A DNA stretch of 19,012 nt from Prevotella sp. (GCA_022732315.1 JAIJUV010000033.1:1-19012), one strand, 5' to 3'; shown: positions 1-9,800, numbered from the stretch's first letter. Made by a program: numbers and translations. Notes: a model not told the origin generated them from the sequence alone.

Positions 1-249
1 AAGCAGATGACTTCTGATTTGAAGAAGACCTACGGTTACAGCGATGCCGAGGCAGCATCCAAGGCAACGCTCACCGCCTATTGCTTCCTCCTCTTCGTAT
101 TGCTCTACTTCCCTTGCATCGCCACCATCGCCGCCATCAAGGGCGAGACGGGCAGTTGGAAATGGGCAGGTTTCGCCGCCGGTTACACCACGCTCCTGGC
201 ATGGGTAGTATCGGCCCTGGTCTTCCAGATAGGAAGTTTGTTCATCTAA
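1..249 (+). CDS. feoB: Ferrous iron transport protein B, C-terminal end (partial)
   Basis: Only the last 82 codons are in the window; the frame is open from base 1, so the ATG at position 7 is internal. FeoB is the inner-membrane Fe(II) transporter with an N-terminal GTPase domain, which lies outside the window. The visible part has a hydrophobic helix (CFLLFVLLYFPCIATIAAI), a short loop with the KGETGSWKW segment, and a final hydrophobic helix ending in GSLFI. The PCIATIAAIKGETGSWKW pattern followed by a last helix matches the C-terminal Gate/core region of FeoB as I know it. It is convergent with the GH2 gene, and both share the terminator that follows. Identification rests on this short tail only. 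Confidence 0.82.
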   Translation, partial: KQMTSDLKKTYGYSDAEAASKATLTAYCFLLFVLLYFPCIATIAAIKGETGSWKWAGFAAGYTTLLAWVVSALVFQIGSLFI

Positions 250-272
250 AACATCTGGAACATATATCAAAT

Positions 273-326
273 AAAAAAAGAATATCCTGCATGCCTTTTC
301 TTGGCACACAGGATATTCTTTTTTTT
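273..326. terminator. Bidirectional rho-independent terminator
   Basis: A perfect stem pairs AAAAAAAGAATATCCTG (273-289) with its complement CAGGATATTCTTTTTTT (309-325). The loop itself contains a small TGCC/GGCA stem. The arm carries a run of A on the left and T on the right, so it can end transcription from both sides. It sits between the convergent feoB and GH2 genes. Confidence 0.9.
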
Positions 327-354
327 TATTTGAACTTTATCTTCAACTCATTTT

Positions 355-3315
355 TTATTTAAGTTTCGGCTTCAGTTCATCCGGTGAATCGTTGGTAAAC
401 ATATTCACGGGTGGCGCCGATTTCGTGAAGAGATTTTCAATCACCTGCTTATCCACCTCCATTGCCGGCTGGAAATCATCGCTCATCATATACTTCAGGA
501 TGGCATAACGCATCTGGTTTGCCACCAGGCGATGTTCCAAGTCGCTGGTTACATCCATCGTAGTCATCAGAAGCTTGCCTCTACCCACCTTGGCTTCAAT
601 CATCATACCGAGCTTTCGGCTCACGTGCCAGGTATCTATCGGCTGGATTGCCGGCTGATAATCCTTCGGGAACTCACGGAGATTCATCACCTGCGCCTTG
701 TTCAGCAACTCCCACCAGTTCAGGTTTGCCCAGTCATCCGTAGGGAAATTGCTGAAGAGTGGATGAGTCTTGTCGATGGTAGCACCCGTGGTATGAGGCG
801 GACGCATCTTAAACCAACTGGTGTTCCAGAACACCGGCAGATAGGTTTGCTTCACATCTTCGCCCATCTTCACCTTTCCGGCAGCCAGAAGCAGCACCTT
901 GCCACCCTTCTGCAACACCTTCTGCGCCTTGGCATCCAGACTATCAGCAATATAGATATCCTTAAGCGCCTTGGTATTCGGCATCTCTATCTGAGATGGA
1001 TACACCCAGAAATCCCAATGGTTACGGGCTACAGGAGCATTGGAAGACTTCACCTGAATCTCCAAGACCAATTGCGATGGAGACGGAATATGGAGATGAG
1101 GGAAATCCAGGGATACATTGCCTAAACCGATGTTCTTACCCACAGGAAGCGAATTCTGATTATCAGCAAGCGAATTACCTGGAAGCGAAGACTTTTCTAA
1201 TTTTCCGGAAGCCAAAACCTGCTGATTTTCGTCCTTCACCTCGTATGTAACCTCCGCATTCTGCAACGGCTCGTGATACGCATTATAGAGTTCCACAGGA
1301 ACCTGCACCTTGTTTTCTGAAGAGAAAACGAATCTCGGGAACTTAGCCAGAGGAACGATTGGCGAACAGAACTCCGTCCAATCCTTGGCATCACAATATC
1401 CCTTTTCCTTCCAATGCACATTCAATACGCCCACAAGAGCAGTACCCTGTCCGCTATAATCATTCAAGCCCAGCAACTGGAAGCCCGCATAATCCTTGGT
1501 TCGCAGATTGCGCTCCAAATCATACTTATATGCCAGGGTCTGCAACTTGCCGCTGGCATGAAGGAATTTCTCAGCCTGACTCGCCATACCGTTATCTCTC
1601 AGCAAATCAGAAAAAATCTCGAAGTTGCGGGCCTTATAGGCTCCCGTGTATTGCGAAATCTCCTTGAAATCTGGGAAGACGCACCACTGTCCCATCTCGT
1701 GGGTCACTCTAGGCTCGTTCACATCAAAGGTAATCGGCGTTCTTCCTTTCTGAACCACACGAACCATATCCCCATCGAAGTTGTCTTCCGATTGCGGAGC
1801 CTTCTTGTCCCAATCCAATCCGCGCGCACCACCCTTTACATGATACTCGCTCTTAGGATCCCAGGCCCAACCGCCACCAACAGATGCACCACAATATACA
1901 CGTCGCTTATCGCCTGTTTTCTTCCATTCTTCCACAAAGTTGCCAACCCATTTCACCCAGTTTCCCGCAGGTTCATTGCCCGCAGCAAGCATGCAGAAGC
2001 TAGGATGATTGCCATATTTCTCAACCATTCGCTGGGTTTCCTGCATCAGATAATGGTCGATGGTCATGCCATTGCCCAACTTTACACCATGATTTGGCCA
2101 AGATGGACCTTCGGGCTGAAGATAGATTCCCACCTGATCGGCTGCCGAGAAAGCTGCCTCGGGAGGACAATAGGAATGGAATCGCATCATGTTGAGGCCA
2201 TACTCCTTGCATTTCCTGAAGATACGGAGCCACGAAGCCTCATCGGTTGGCGGATAACCGGTTTCCGGGAAACAGCAGTTGCCCACGGTTCCACGCATCC
2301 AAATCTTCTTGCCGTTCATATAAAACTGTCTGCCTTCGATAGAAATCTCGCTCATACCAAAGGTGGTACTGATAGATTCCTTGCCCATCGTAGCAGTCAG
2401 GGTATAAAGATTCGGATGGAATTCATCCCAAAGCCTGATATCCTCGCCCATCGGAATAATGACGGAGAATTTTCCATCACTTTCTCTCTTTATTTTAGAA
2501 AACGAATGCTTGACGCCACTTACATCAAACTGGAAATCAGCCTTCCGGGCTTTCCCCGTCACATCCATCTCCACCTTAATCTGCTTGCCCTTTACATCAG
2601 GATAAACCTGTAGGTTGCGGATATACTGCTGCTGATGCGCCTGCAATTCCATTTTTCCGATGATGCCGTTCCAGTTGCCCTGGGTCTGGTCGGTTACGCT
2701 ATGCGAGTCCTGACCCACGCATACATTTTCTATGCCATTATACACCTTGATGCTGATTTCATTATCCTTGCCATATATAATATAAGGTGTAACATCAAAC
2801 TCATGAGGCACACTCAGCAAAGAATCCCTGCCCGCCAACTTGCCGTTGATATAAACCGAAGTCTCTATATGAGGACGTTCCAGATAGAGGATAACGCGCT
2901 GCTTCTTCCACTCCTTAGGCACAAACACCGATTTGCGATACCACGCATTGCCGATGTAGTGCTTCTCAGGAGTAAGGAAGAAAGGAAACTTCATGGTTCC
3001 CTTGATGCGATGCTTCCCATTTGCCATCACTTCTTCCTGGCGATATTTCTCCATATAAGGATTGAAATAGAAGGAAGAATCGTAGAGACTTCCCGTCCAT
3101 TGCGTATGGGTACAGACATCATCACCCTTGCCGTTGGTGAGCATCGATCCCGGCAACATGACCTCATCCTCATAGGTAGGCGCATCTCCCTGCGAGAATC
3201 GCCATTGCCCCGAGAGGTCAATCTTATTATTTGAGCTGAAGCCCTGTGCCTGCAAGGAAGCACAAGACATCAGACCCAGCATAAAAACAATATTTCTCAT
3301 TGATGGTAGAATCAT
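355..3315 (-). CDS. Exported glycoside hydrolase family 2 protein (beta-galactosidase/glucuronidase-like)
   Basis: A retaining exo-glycosidase with the GH2 layout: a jelly-roll sugar-binding domain (about residues 30-225), an immunoglobulin-like domain (about 230-320), a TIM barrel (about 325-640) and about 340 further residues. The catalytic acid/base is expected at E448 (AAGNEPAG) and the nucleophile at E540 (THEMGQWCVFP). The THE-GQWC nucleophile context is unlike LacZ, so the substrate should not be assumed to be lactose. A start 15 bases downstream (position 3300, MRNIVFMLGLMSCASLQAQ) gives a cleaner signal peptide. LMSC resembles a weak lipobox, so either a free periplasmic enzyme or a lipoprotein is possible. 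It starts 39 bases after the GH35 gene on the same strand and is probably cotranscribed with it. The exact substrate is unknown. Confidence 0.88.
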   Translation of the reverse strand: MILPSMRNIVFMLGLMSCASLQAQGFSSNNKIDLSGQWRFSQGDAPTYEDEVMLPGSMLTNGKGDDVCTHTQWTGSLYDSSFYFNPYMEKYRQEEVMANGKHRIKGTMKFPFFLTPEKHYIGNAWYRKSVFVPKEWKKQRVILYLERPHIETSVYINGKLAGRDSLLSVPHEFDVTPYIIYGKDNEISIKVYNGIENVCVGQDSHSVTDQTQGNWNGIIGKMELQAHQQQYIRNLQVYPDVKGKQIKVEMDVTGKARKADFQFDVSGVKHSFSKIKRESDGKFSVIIPMGEDIRLWDEFHPNLYTLTATMGKESISTTFGMSEISIEGRQFYMNGKKIWMRGTVGNCCFPETGYPPTDEASWLRIFRKCKEYGLNMMRFHSYCPPEAAFSAADQVGIYLQPEGPSWPNHGVKLGNGMTIDHYLMQETQRMVEKYGNHPSFCMLAAGNEPAGNWVKWVGNFVEEWKKTGDKRRVYCGASVGGGWAWDPKSEYHVKGGARGLDWDKKAPQSEDNFDGDMVRVVQKGRTPITFDVNEPRVTHEMGQWCVFPDFKEISQYTGAYKARNFEIFSDLLRDNGMASQAEKFLHASGKLQTLAYKYDLERNLRTKDYAGFQLLGLNDYSGQGTALVGVLNVHWKEKGYCDAKDWTEFCSPIVPLAKFPRFVFSSENKVQVPVELYNAYHEPLQNAEVTYEVKDENQQVLASGKLEKSSLPGNSLADNQNSLPVGKNIGLGNVSLDFPHLHIPSPSQLVLEIQVKSSNAPVARNHWDFWVYPSQIEMPNTKALKDIYIADSLDAKAQKVLQKGGKVLLLAAGKVKMGEDVKQTYLPVFWNTSWFKMRPPHTTGATIDKTHPLFSNFPTDDWANLNWWELLNKAQVMNLREFPKDYQPAIQPIDTWHVSRKLGMMIEAKVGRGKLLMTTMDVTSDLEHRLVANQMRYAILKYMMSDDFQPAMEVDKQVIENLFTKSAPPVNMFTNDSPDELKPKLK

Positions 3316-3335
3316 TTATTGTTAAATCATTTATT
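3310..3335. repeat. 11-bp direct repeat around the GH2 start codon
   Basis: AATCATTTATT occurs at 3310-3320 and again at 3325-3335 (period 15). On the coding strand each copy reads AATAAATGATT and contains an ATG. The promoter-proximal copy gives ATG ATT TAA, a two-codon mini-ORF; the other contains the annotated GH2 start. It marks a small duplication of a start region. Confidence 0.75.
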
Positions 3336-3354
3336 ATTGAATAATACGTCACAT

Positions 3355-5505
3355 TTATAATGTGTCGTTGATGATTTCCAATTTCACAAGTTCTTCTCCT
3401 TCCTTCGTCACATCTGCTTCGCGAGGGAAATAAACCGGCATATCCTTCTGCAAAGGAAGAATGCGGAGTTCCAACTTCTGGCAATCGGCAGGCAGGCGCC
3501 ACAATCCCATCAGGAACGGGCGACCATTATAGAAATTATCAGCCACCAGTTTGCCATCGGCATAGAGTCGGGCACAATCACCACGATATTGAATTTGCAG
3601 GAGATTTCTGCCCTGCAGCATTTCAGGCGAAAGATTTAGCTGATAAACCGCAGCCTTCTTGAAGTCGGCATCAGATGGTTCCTCTGCCACTTTCTGCACA
3701 CCCATAGTTATCTTGCGAACACCCTCTGCTTCCTTGATTTTCTTGAAAGATGGAGCCAGAGACATCATTGGAACCATTTTCTTAGATTTGGAAGTCTGCG
3801 ACTTTACCGAACCATTTTTCTGCTCAACCGATATTCCTTCCTCCTGCAGGAACAGATGTTCCGCCGTCTTGGAATCTACAAGATAGATGTTCTTATAAAC
3901 AGGCTTGGCGATACCCTTCGCCTTCACATTCTTCAGCACCTTTCCATCTACAGCAATCTCGGTAGGAATACCCTTGATCTGTTCCAAATAGATTTTTCCA
4001 TCCCGCTTGGCAATCAACTGTGCCGTAGCGTATCGGATGCCATCGATATTTACCGGGAAGATGCACATCGCACCGGCAGGAACCGTCATCGGACGCTGAG
4101 GGAACTTCACGCCACATACCTCAAACTGCACATTCTTCCTGGCAGACAACTGCTGCAATCGCTCATAGTTATTGATGAAAACAAAACCACTCTTATCTTT
4201 AGAACGAAGCGACCAGCGAAGATGCGAATCATCACCCTTCTCTATATCCTGACGGCATGGGAAACTAGCCTCCATCGGAGCCAGCACTTCTGCATAATCA
4301 TGCATAAAGAGATGCAGCTTGCGGAGCATAAAATAATGCGCATTCTTCTGGCCGAACTCGCCCAGAGGCGCCTGGAAATCATACGTCTTCACCGGCATAT
4401 CATTATAATTGGTAGCCTGAGTACGCTGATTTTCATTCAGATAAACCGCACTACCATCGTCCAGATTACCCGACATCATCGCAGTAGGATTGGTTCCGCC
4501 ATGATACATATAATATCCAAGAAGATTGCTTCCGCTACCCAACTTGATGATAGCTAGAGAATACGCATCTTCCGGATAAATATACGGACGGCGATGATAG
4601 GAAGTCATCATACCTCCACCCAGTTCGCAGGTGAAATAAGGATAGGCTTCATCCCCCTTGTTGATCTTCGCCTCTTGTTTGCCAAGCTGTTCGGTAGCGA
4701 TTGCCGTACTGCTTCGGAAAGCCTTGAAGTTGAATGCCTTGTAGTAATTACCAGCAGTCTCCTTCAGGCTTCGCTCCCAGAAGCCATCGGCATAGTCGCC
4801 ATAAAGCGGAAGCATCTCGCCGAAAGGCACAGGCGTTTTCAGTTCAGGCCATCCAGTACGGGTATAGAAAGGCAAATCGAAACCTATCTGCTGGGCTATC
4901 TTCTTCAGCGCCATCAGATAACTACCCCTGCCACGATATTCGTTATCAAACTGTGCCGCAACTACCGGACCACCATCTTTCCATTGTAACCCCTGCATCT
5001 GCGAATAAATCTGACGATAAAGTTCGGTTGCATATTTCAGGAAAGTGGTATTCTCCTCTCTCATCTTGCATCCCTTGGTAAACATCCAGTCTGGTATGCC
5101 ACCATTGCGAACCTCGCCATGGCAGAAAGGGCCCAGTCGGAGAACCACTGGCATCTCTTCCTGTTTACATACCTCAAGGAAACCACGAAGATTGCGCTGT
5201 CCACTCCAGTTGAACACACCTTCTACTTCCTCCACATGGTTCCAGAACACATAGGCAGCAATCATGGTAACGCCACCCTCCTTCATCTTTCTCACTTCCT
5301 CTCTCCACTCATTCTGAGGGATTCGGGAATAATGCACCTCACCCATCACCGGCACCACTCGCTTACCATCGAAGATGAGGCTATGCTTATCCCATCGGAT
5401 AGATTGCTGCGGAATCTGTGCCTGGGCTTCCACCGGTTGAAATGAGCTTGAAATTACAGCCGATACCAATAACGAATACACTATAATCTTTGTCTGGTTA
5501 TTCAT
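3355..5505 (-). CDS. Exported GH35 beta-galactosidase-type glycosidase
   Basis: 716 residues with a Sec signal peptide (residues 1 to about 28, ending VEAQA) and a GH35 TIM barrel from about residue 35 to 350. Family landmarks are FDGKRVVPVMGEVHYSRIP at the start of the barrel, VLRLGPFCHGEVRNGGIPDW, the acid/base E189 in AAQFDNEYRG (usual form Q-ENEYG), the nucleophile E294 in FTCELGGG, and YYMYHGGTNP. The C-terminal part (about 450-716) is beta-rich and matches the accessory sandwich domains of the family. GH35 enzymes remove terminal beta-galactose; the substituted motif flanks mean another substrate is possible. It is the first gene of the operon with GH2 and is divergent from the AraC regulator, with a leader of about 160 bases if the distal promoter is used. 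Confidence 0.92.
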   Translation of the reverse strand: MNNQTKIIVYSLLVSAVISSSFQPVEAQAQIPQQSIRWDKHSLIFDGKRVVPVMGEVHYSRIPQNEWREEVRKMKEGGVTMIAAYVFWNHVEEVEGVFNWSGQRNLRGFLEVCKQEEMPVVLRLGPFCHGEVRNGGIPDWMFTKGCKMREENTTFLKYATELYRQIYSQMQGLQWKDGGPVVAAQFDNEYRGRGSYLMALKKIAQQIGFDLPFYTRTGWPELKTPVPFGEMLPLYGDYADGFWERSLKETAGNYYKAFNFKAFRSSTAIATEQLGKQEAKINKGDEAYPYFTCELGGGMMTSYHRRPYIYPEDAYSLAIIKLGSGSNLLGYYMYHGGTNPTAMMSGNLDDGSAVYLNENQRTQATNYNDMPVKTYDFQAPLGEFGQKNAHYFMLRKLHLFMHDYAEVLAPMEASFPCRQDIEKGDDSHLRWSLRSKDKSGFVFINNYERLQQLSARKNVQFEVCGVKFPQRPMTVPAGAMCIFPVNIDGIRYATAQLIAKRDGKIYLEQIKGIPTEIAVDGKVLKNVKAKGIAKPVYKNIYLVDSKTAEHLFLQEEGISVEQKNGSVKSQTSKSKKMVPMMSLAPSFKKIKEAEGVRKITMGVQKVAEEPSDADFKKAAVYQLNLSPEMLQGRNLLQIQYRGDCARLYADGKLVADNFYNGRPFLMGLWRLPADCQKLELRILPLQKDMPVYFPREADVTKEGEELVKLEIINDTL

Positions 5506-5544
5506 TTTTATCTGTTTTAAAGTTTAATATGCTTTTTTCGTTTG

Positions 5545-5552
5545 CAAATATA
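5545..5552 (-). promoter_or_regulatory. Possible proximal -7 box for the GH35-GH2 operon
   Basis: The minus strand reads TATATTTG, a fit to the Bacteroidota -7 consensus TAnnTTTG, 39 bases before the GH35 start. No TTTG is found at the usual distance upstream and no operator motif lies near it, so it is a weaker candidate than the distal box at 5675-5682. Confidence 0.4.
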
Positions 5553-5674
5553 ACTATATAAATACAAAATAGGAATATAATATCGTCCGAAAATATGAGA
5601 TATCTATCATTTCATACCAAATCGCTTTTGTAATCAGATATATTCATATAACATCAATTGTTTTAATGATGCTG

Positions 5675-5682
5675 CAAAAGTA
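5675..5682 (-). promoter_or_regulatory. Distal -7 box of the GH35-GH2 operon
   Basis: The minus strand reads TACTTTTG. The box lacks a good -33 element, as expected for an activator-dependent promoter. The bipartite operator motif lies upstream at exactly the spacing found at the MFS promoter: 22 bp from the near TCTAT and 52 bp from the ATCATAAGA core. That shared geometry is the main reason to prefer this box as the regulated promoter. Confidence 0.6.
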
Positions 5683-5704
5683 CAAACAAAAAGGGGAAAA
5701 ACAG

Positions 5705-5746
5705 ATAGACTTATTAGCAGAAATACATAGACTATCTTATGATTTG
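5705..5746 (-). promoter_or_regulatory. Candidate AraC-family operator between araC-type gene and GH35
   Basis: Read on the minus strand, ATCATAAGAT is followed by TCTAT (5727-5731) and a second TCTAT (5705-5709), a 22-bp period as expected for two AraC-type half-sites on one DNA face. The half-sites extend as AGTCTATGTATTT and AGTCTATCTGTTT. The element lies about midway between the -7 boxes of the divergent operon (5675-5682) and of the regulator gene (5792-5799). The same arrangement occurs upstream of the MFS gene. That the neighbouring AraC protein binds here is inference. Confidence 0.6.
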
Positions 5747-5791
5747 AAGAAAGAAACACCGGAAAATAGGACTAGTCTCAAAAATATTTTG

Positions 5792-5799
5792 TATTTTTG
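5792..5799 (+). promoter_or_regulatory. -7 box of the AraC-family regulator gene
   Basis: TATTTTTG followed by C matches TAnnTTTG and lies 21 bases before the ATG at 5821. No clear TTTG is seen at the -33 position. The box overlaps a possible upstream TTG start codon (5797), which argues against that start being used. Confidence 0.6.
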
Positions 5800-5820
5800 C
5801 AGAAAAAATACAAGAAAGCG

Positions 5821-6732
5821 ATGGAAAATATCAAAATAAAAAACGGATTTCAAGGGGAACGCTCATTGGTAATGCCGGAGATGATTCTGGATCTGGCAGA
5901 ATCAGACCCGGTATTGCGGACCTTGCATATCACAGATATAGGCTACTATCCACATGCTACCTATCATTATAGAGAACGGACGGAGCCCATCGACCAATGC
6001 GTGCTTATCTATTGTGTAAAGGGCAGCGGACATTACAGCATCAATGGCAAGCAATATAAAGTAAAAGCCAACCAATACTTCATCGTGCCAGCCAATACAC
6101 CCCATGCCTATGCCTCCAATAATGACGATCCCTGGACCATCTATTGGATTCACTTCAGTGGCACATTGGCACACATCTATGCCGAAGGTGCAGAGATGCC
6201 AACCACTATATCCCCCAATCTGAATTCAAGAATAGCTGACAGAAACAACATCTTCGAAGATATGTTTCTGACCCTATCCGATGGATATAGCCTGGAAAAT
6301 CTGCGATACACCTCATCGCTCCTGCATTTCTATCTCGGTTCGTTGCGCTATATGCCACAATACAGGAAATTCCACAAGAGAGAGGAACAAAATGATAACG
6401 AGATACATAGCATCATCAATGCTGCCTTGAAATATATGGAGGAGAACATAGAAAAATCTATAAGTCTGAAGGAACTTGCTGACTATACAGGTTATTCTGT
6501 CTCCCACTTTTCTGCTATTTTCAAAAACAGCACAGGACATAGTCCATTGAGTTATTTCAATCTTCTAAAAATAAACAAAGCCTGTGAACTTCTTGAAACA
6601 ACAGATATGAAAATCATTCAAATCAGCTACAAACTGGGAATAGATGACTCTTACTATTTCTCACGTCTTTTCACAAAGACTATCGGAATATCACCCAAGA
6701 AATATAGAGAAAAAAGGATTGAAAAAACATAG
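5821..6732 (+). CDS. AraC-family transcriptional regulator
   Basis: 303 residues. An N-terminal cupin sensor domain (about 35-150) contains the CVLIYCVKGSGHYSINGK strand pattern and FIVPANTPHAYAS, typical of sugar-sensing AraC proteins. The C-terminal double helix-turn-helix (about 205-300) shows SLKELADYTGYSVSHFSAIF and the signature DSYYFSRLFTKTIGISPKKYR. I chose the ATG at 5821; a TTG 24 bases earlier lies inside the -7 box. The gene lies between two minus-strand sugar operons whose promoters share a motif, so it most likely activates both on binding a sugar or oligosaccharide. Its ligand is unknown. Confidence 0.93.
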   Translation: MENIKIKNGFQGERSLVMPEMILDLAESDPVLRTLHITDIGYYPHATYHYRERTEPIDQCVLIYCVKGSGHYSINGKQYKVKANQYFIVPANTPHAYASNNDDPWTIYWIHFSGTLAHIYAEGAEMPTTISPNLNSRIADRNNIFEDMFLTLSDGYSLENLRYTSSLLHFYLGSLRYMPQYRKFHKREEQNDNEIHSIINAALKYMEENIEKSISLKELADYTGYSVSHFSAIFKNSTGHSPLSYFNLLKINKACELLETTDMKIIQISYKLGIDDSYYFSRLFTKTIGISPKKYREKRIEKT

Positions 6733-6749
6733 ACTTTCTTACGATTGCC
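6727..6749. promoter_or_regulatory. Extra copy of the operator core at the regulator's stop codon
   Basis: This stretch matches the copy at 5725-5746 at 18 of the first 22 positions (ACATAGACT, then TCTTA, then GATT) and shares TCTTACGATWGCC with the copy at 11687-11699. It overlaps the stop codon of the AraC-type gene. There is no second half-site at 22 bp and no -7 box at the right place, so its role is unclear. Confidence 0.4.
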
Positions 6750-6760
6750 TGCAATAGCCC

Positions 6761-6790
6761 TAAGAATAACTAAGAATAACTAAGAATAAG
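6761..6790. repeat. Three tandem copies of a 10-bp unit
   Basis: TAAGAATAAC is repeated at 6761, 6771 and 6781, the last copy ending in G. It lies between the regulator stop codon and its terminator hairpin. No function is evident; slippage could change the copy number. Confidence 0.85.
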
Positions 6791-6820
6791 GGACCTTACT
6801 GTGATAACAAGTAAGATCCC
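6790..6820 (+). terminator. Terminator hairpin after the AraC-type gene
   Basis: GGGACCTTACT (6790-6800) pairs with AGTAAGATCCC (6810-6820) with one internal mismatch and a 9-base loop, followed by TTTCC. The T tract is short, so termination may be partial. It lies between convergent genes and could also serve the minus strand. Confidence 0.6.
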
Positions 6821-6879
6821 TTTCCTGAAAAAACAACTCAATCCTATGAAGAAAACATATATAAACAGAGCACTACAAC

Positions 6880-9800
6880 TTAGAATCCTAATTCAAGCAA
6901 TGTCTTGAACGACAAGATGCCCAAGTGATTGACATCCAAGGCAGAAGCCTCAGCAAGATAACGCTCGGCATGTTTCTTGTCGCCCAATCCCTCGAATCCG
7001 AGCGCAAGCATGTACTTGCAATGAATCTGGTTAGAGAGGTTCAAGTTACCCTCCCATATCTGAAGATCTGGCAGCGATACTGCAAAATAATCCATCACTA
7101 CATCCTCGAAGAGATGGTTCTTACCATAGTTCACGAGCTTGTAGAATCTGCCGTTAGCCTCGTCTTGCCTGCCCAACTTAATGAGAGCCAATCCCTGATA
7201 GAAGATCTTGTCTGGCTTGGCATCGTTGTAGTACATGGCTGCTGCTGGCTTCTGAGGTCCCTCGGTAGCCTTCTCCCAGCACTCCTTGGCCTTTTCCTTC
7301 TCGCCCTTAGCTTCGTAAGCACAACCCAAGAAGTAATAGAAGTCATTCTCCTGGGCACCATAGAGTTTGCCTTCACCCAAATGATGAGGATACTCCAGAC
7401 ACTGCTCCAACAAAGTTATGGCCTTGTCATTGTCATTTGCCACCAAGGCTTTCTTCGCCAATTCCAGACGAGAGAGCTGATACTGTCCGCTCACCTTGCC
7501 TTCGCCACCTTCCCATGGGTGGAACTGGTGGGCATCAAGCTTCTTCATTGCCTCCTCATACTTACCTGTCTGGTTCAAGAGGGTGATTTCCTCCAGTAAG
7601 AGGTCGTCACGCTTGGCTATCAACTCTGGATACTTCTGGAGATTTGCCAATCTATCGGCATGAGCCTTACCCATACGCTTGTAGAGCTGGTCTAGCTCCA
7701 TCAAGATACGAGCATCGGTGGTATCAAGCGCAAACGCCTTCTCCATGTGAACAAGGGCTGTATCCTCTTCATGCAACTTATTGAACTCAGCCAAGGCGAG
7801 GTTGCGCCATACTGTTGGGAACTGAGCATCCTTTGCAGCAGAATTTTGCCAATAACCGATGGCCAACTCATACTGACGCTTGTCATAATAGAGACAACCG
7901 AGATAATAATTGGCCTTGCTACCCAAAGTTGCATCTGCCCCACCCTCGAAAGCGCTCAAAGCTGCCTTCAAGGCAAGTGAAGCCTCAGCGTGGTTAGGGA
8001 AACAGTAATCAGATGCATATTTCTCAGCCTCCTTGAATGCTTCCGTATCACCAATCCACCCCATATAATAATAGGTCATCGGTGTAACCGCACCCTGCTC
8101 AATAGCAAGTTGCCATATCTGGAGAGCCTCAGCATAGAGACCAGTTGAAACATAGTCAAGTGCCAACTCATCGTAGTTGTTTGACATGCCATGCATCATC
8201 TCTGCCACCTGCTCCATATATTTCTTGTCATCTGTCAAGAGATACAACTCATAGAGGCAGTGATAGTTGAAGCGGTCGATGGCAAGCGATGCCTCACACC
8301 ACTCGATAGCCGCCTGCTTACGGCCTGTCAATCGCAAGATAGAAGCCTTCAAGCCACGTGCCTTGTGGTTATGGGTGTTGCGGATGAGACAGCTCTCAAT
8401 CTCCTCCTCGGCATCGTCCATGCGATGTTGCATCACGGAAATCTCTGCACAAGAGAAGAAGCCTGCATCCTGCCAAGCGGCATTCCATGTTGACTTATAG
8501 AACATATCGTAAGCCTCATCCATCTTATACTGATACTTCAAGGCAAGACCCAAGTTGAAGATAGGCTCGCCATCGTATGGGTTAGGATTGCGCTTCATCA
8601 ATACCTTCACGGCACGACGGAGATATTCCTCCGCCTTGTCGAAACGACACTTACGGATATACCACAAGCCGAGGGCGTTATTACAACGATAGTCCATAGG
8701 GTCGCGACGGAGAGCCTCCTCGTAGTAATCCACTGGGCTGTAAGTGGCATGACGATACTGCTCCAAGTGAAGACCTGTGAGATAGAGCTGGTCATTGGTC
8801 TTGATCTGCTCTGGCAAGAGGGCTGACTCCGCTGGGTCAGGGATAGGACGAATCTCATCTGGCTCTGCATGCCATGACAAGAGATGCTTGCCTTCAGGAG
8901 AAGTCAACTCGAAAGTGAGCTGGCCGATGCTGCTATCACCTACGGCAACCGTCTCGTCCAAGAGGTTCTCAGGATCAACGGCTGCTTCCTTTTCATAATA
9001 TACAGTGCCATCGTCATTGCGCAAAACCACCTTCACCTGCTGCTTGGAAGTAGCAAACAACTTGAAGTTCACCTTGCCTGTAGCATCAGCAGTGGTCATC
9101 TTGCCATCCTCATCCACCATATTGATGTTCATAATCAAGTCCTTGTTGGCACATTTCACGACTCCCAACTCACGATATGGCATGAAGTACTGGGTGAATC
9201 GCTTCTCCTCGTATGGCATGAGCCATGTGAAGTCAGGCTGGTTCTCGGTGAACACACCTGCCATCAACTCGATGTATGGACCATCGGTATCGGTGAGGTT
9301 GCGGTCCCAAGCCTGTCCGAAGTCGCCATTACCCCATGTCCACTGCTTCTTGCCTGGAGATACATGGTGATTGGCCACATGGAGCATACCAGCCTGGGTA
9401 TCATTCTCATAACCACCCTCAAAGTCGAACTTAGAGTTCACGCCCATGTAGGATGTAGGCACCTTGATGTTCTTGTAGTTGGAAATATCCACACCAGCGG
9501 AATAGTCCATCTTATAATAGGTACCCGTGGCGATAGGGAAACTGCTCACGGCACGCTTGCCATGGTCAAACACGGCATTGATGTCCTGAGGGAACACACT
9601 CTGGTAATAGTCGTTCACAGCCACGGCAGGATTCGCCCACCAAAGGAAAGTCTGAGGCATGTTGGTACGATTATAGAGGCGACCCTTGATTTCGAGATAA
9701 GCCTTGCCAGGACGAAGTGTGAATCCAGCCATACCCTTCTGATGGAACATCTTTTCCATCTCGTTCACCCATACGGTAACGGAGCCATCCTCATTCTCCT

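Noticed and set aside
1414..2613. Long plus-strand open frame of 399 codons opposite the GH2 gene
   Set aside because: It lies wholly antisense to a well-supported enzyme with intact catalytic motifs, and its translation shows no domain-like pattern.
5797..5820. Upstream TTG start for the AraC-type regulator
   Set aside because: The codon is part of the -7 box TATTTTTG, so it would not lie within the transcript; the ATG at 5821 gives a normal N-terminus.
6727..6749. Promoter operator for a gene downstream of the regulator
   Set aside because: No -7 box at the spacing seen at the other two sites and no gene starting in the right direction.
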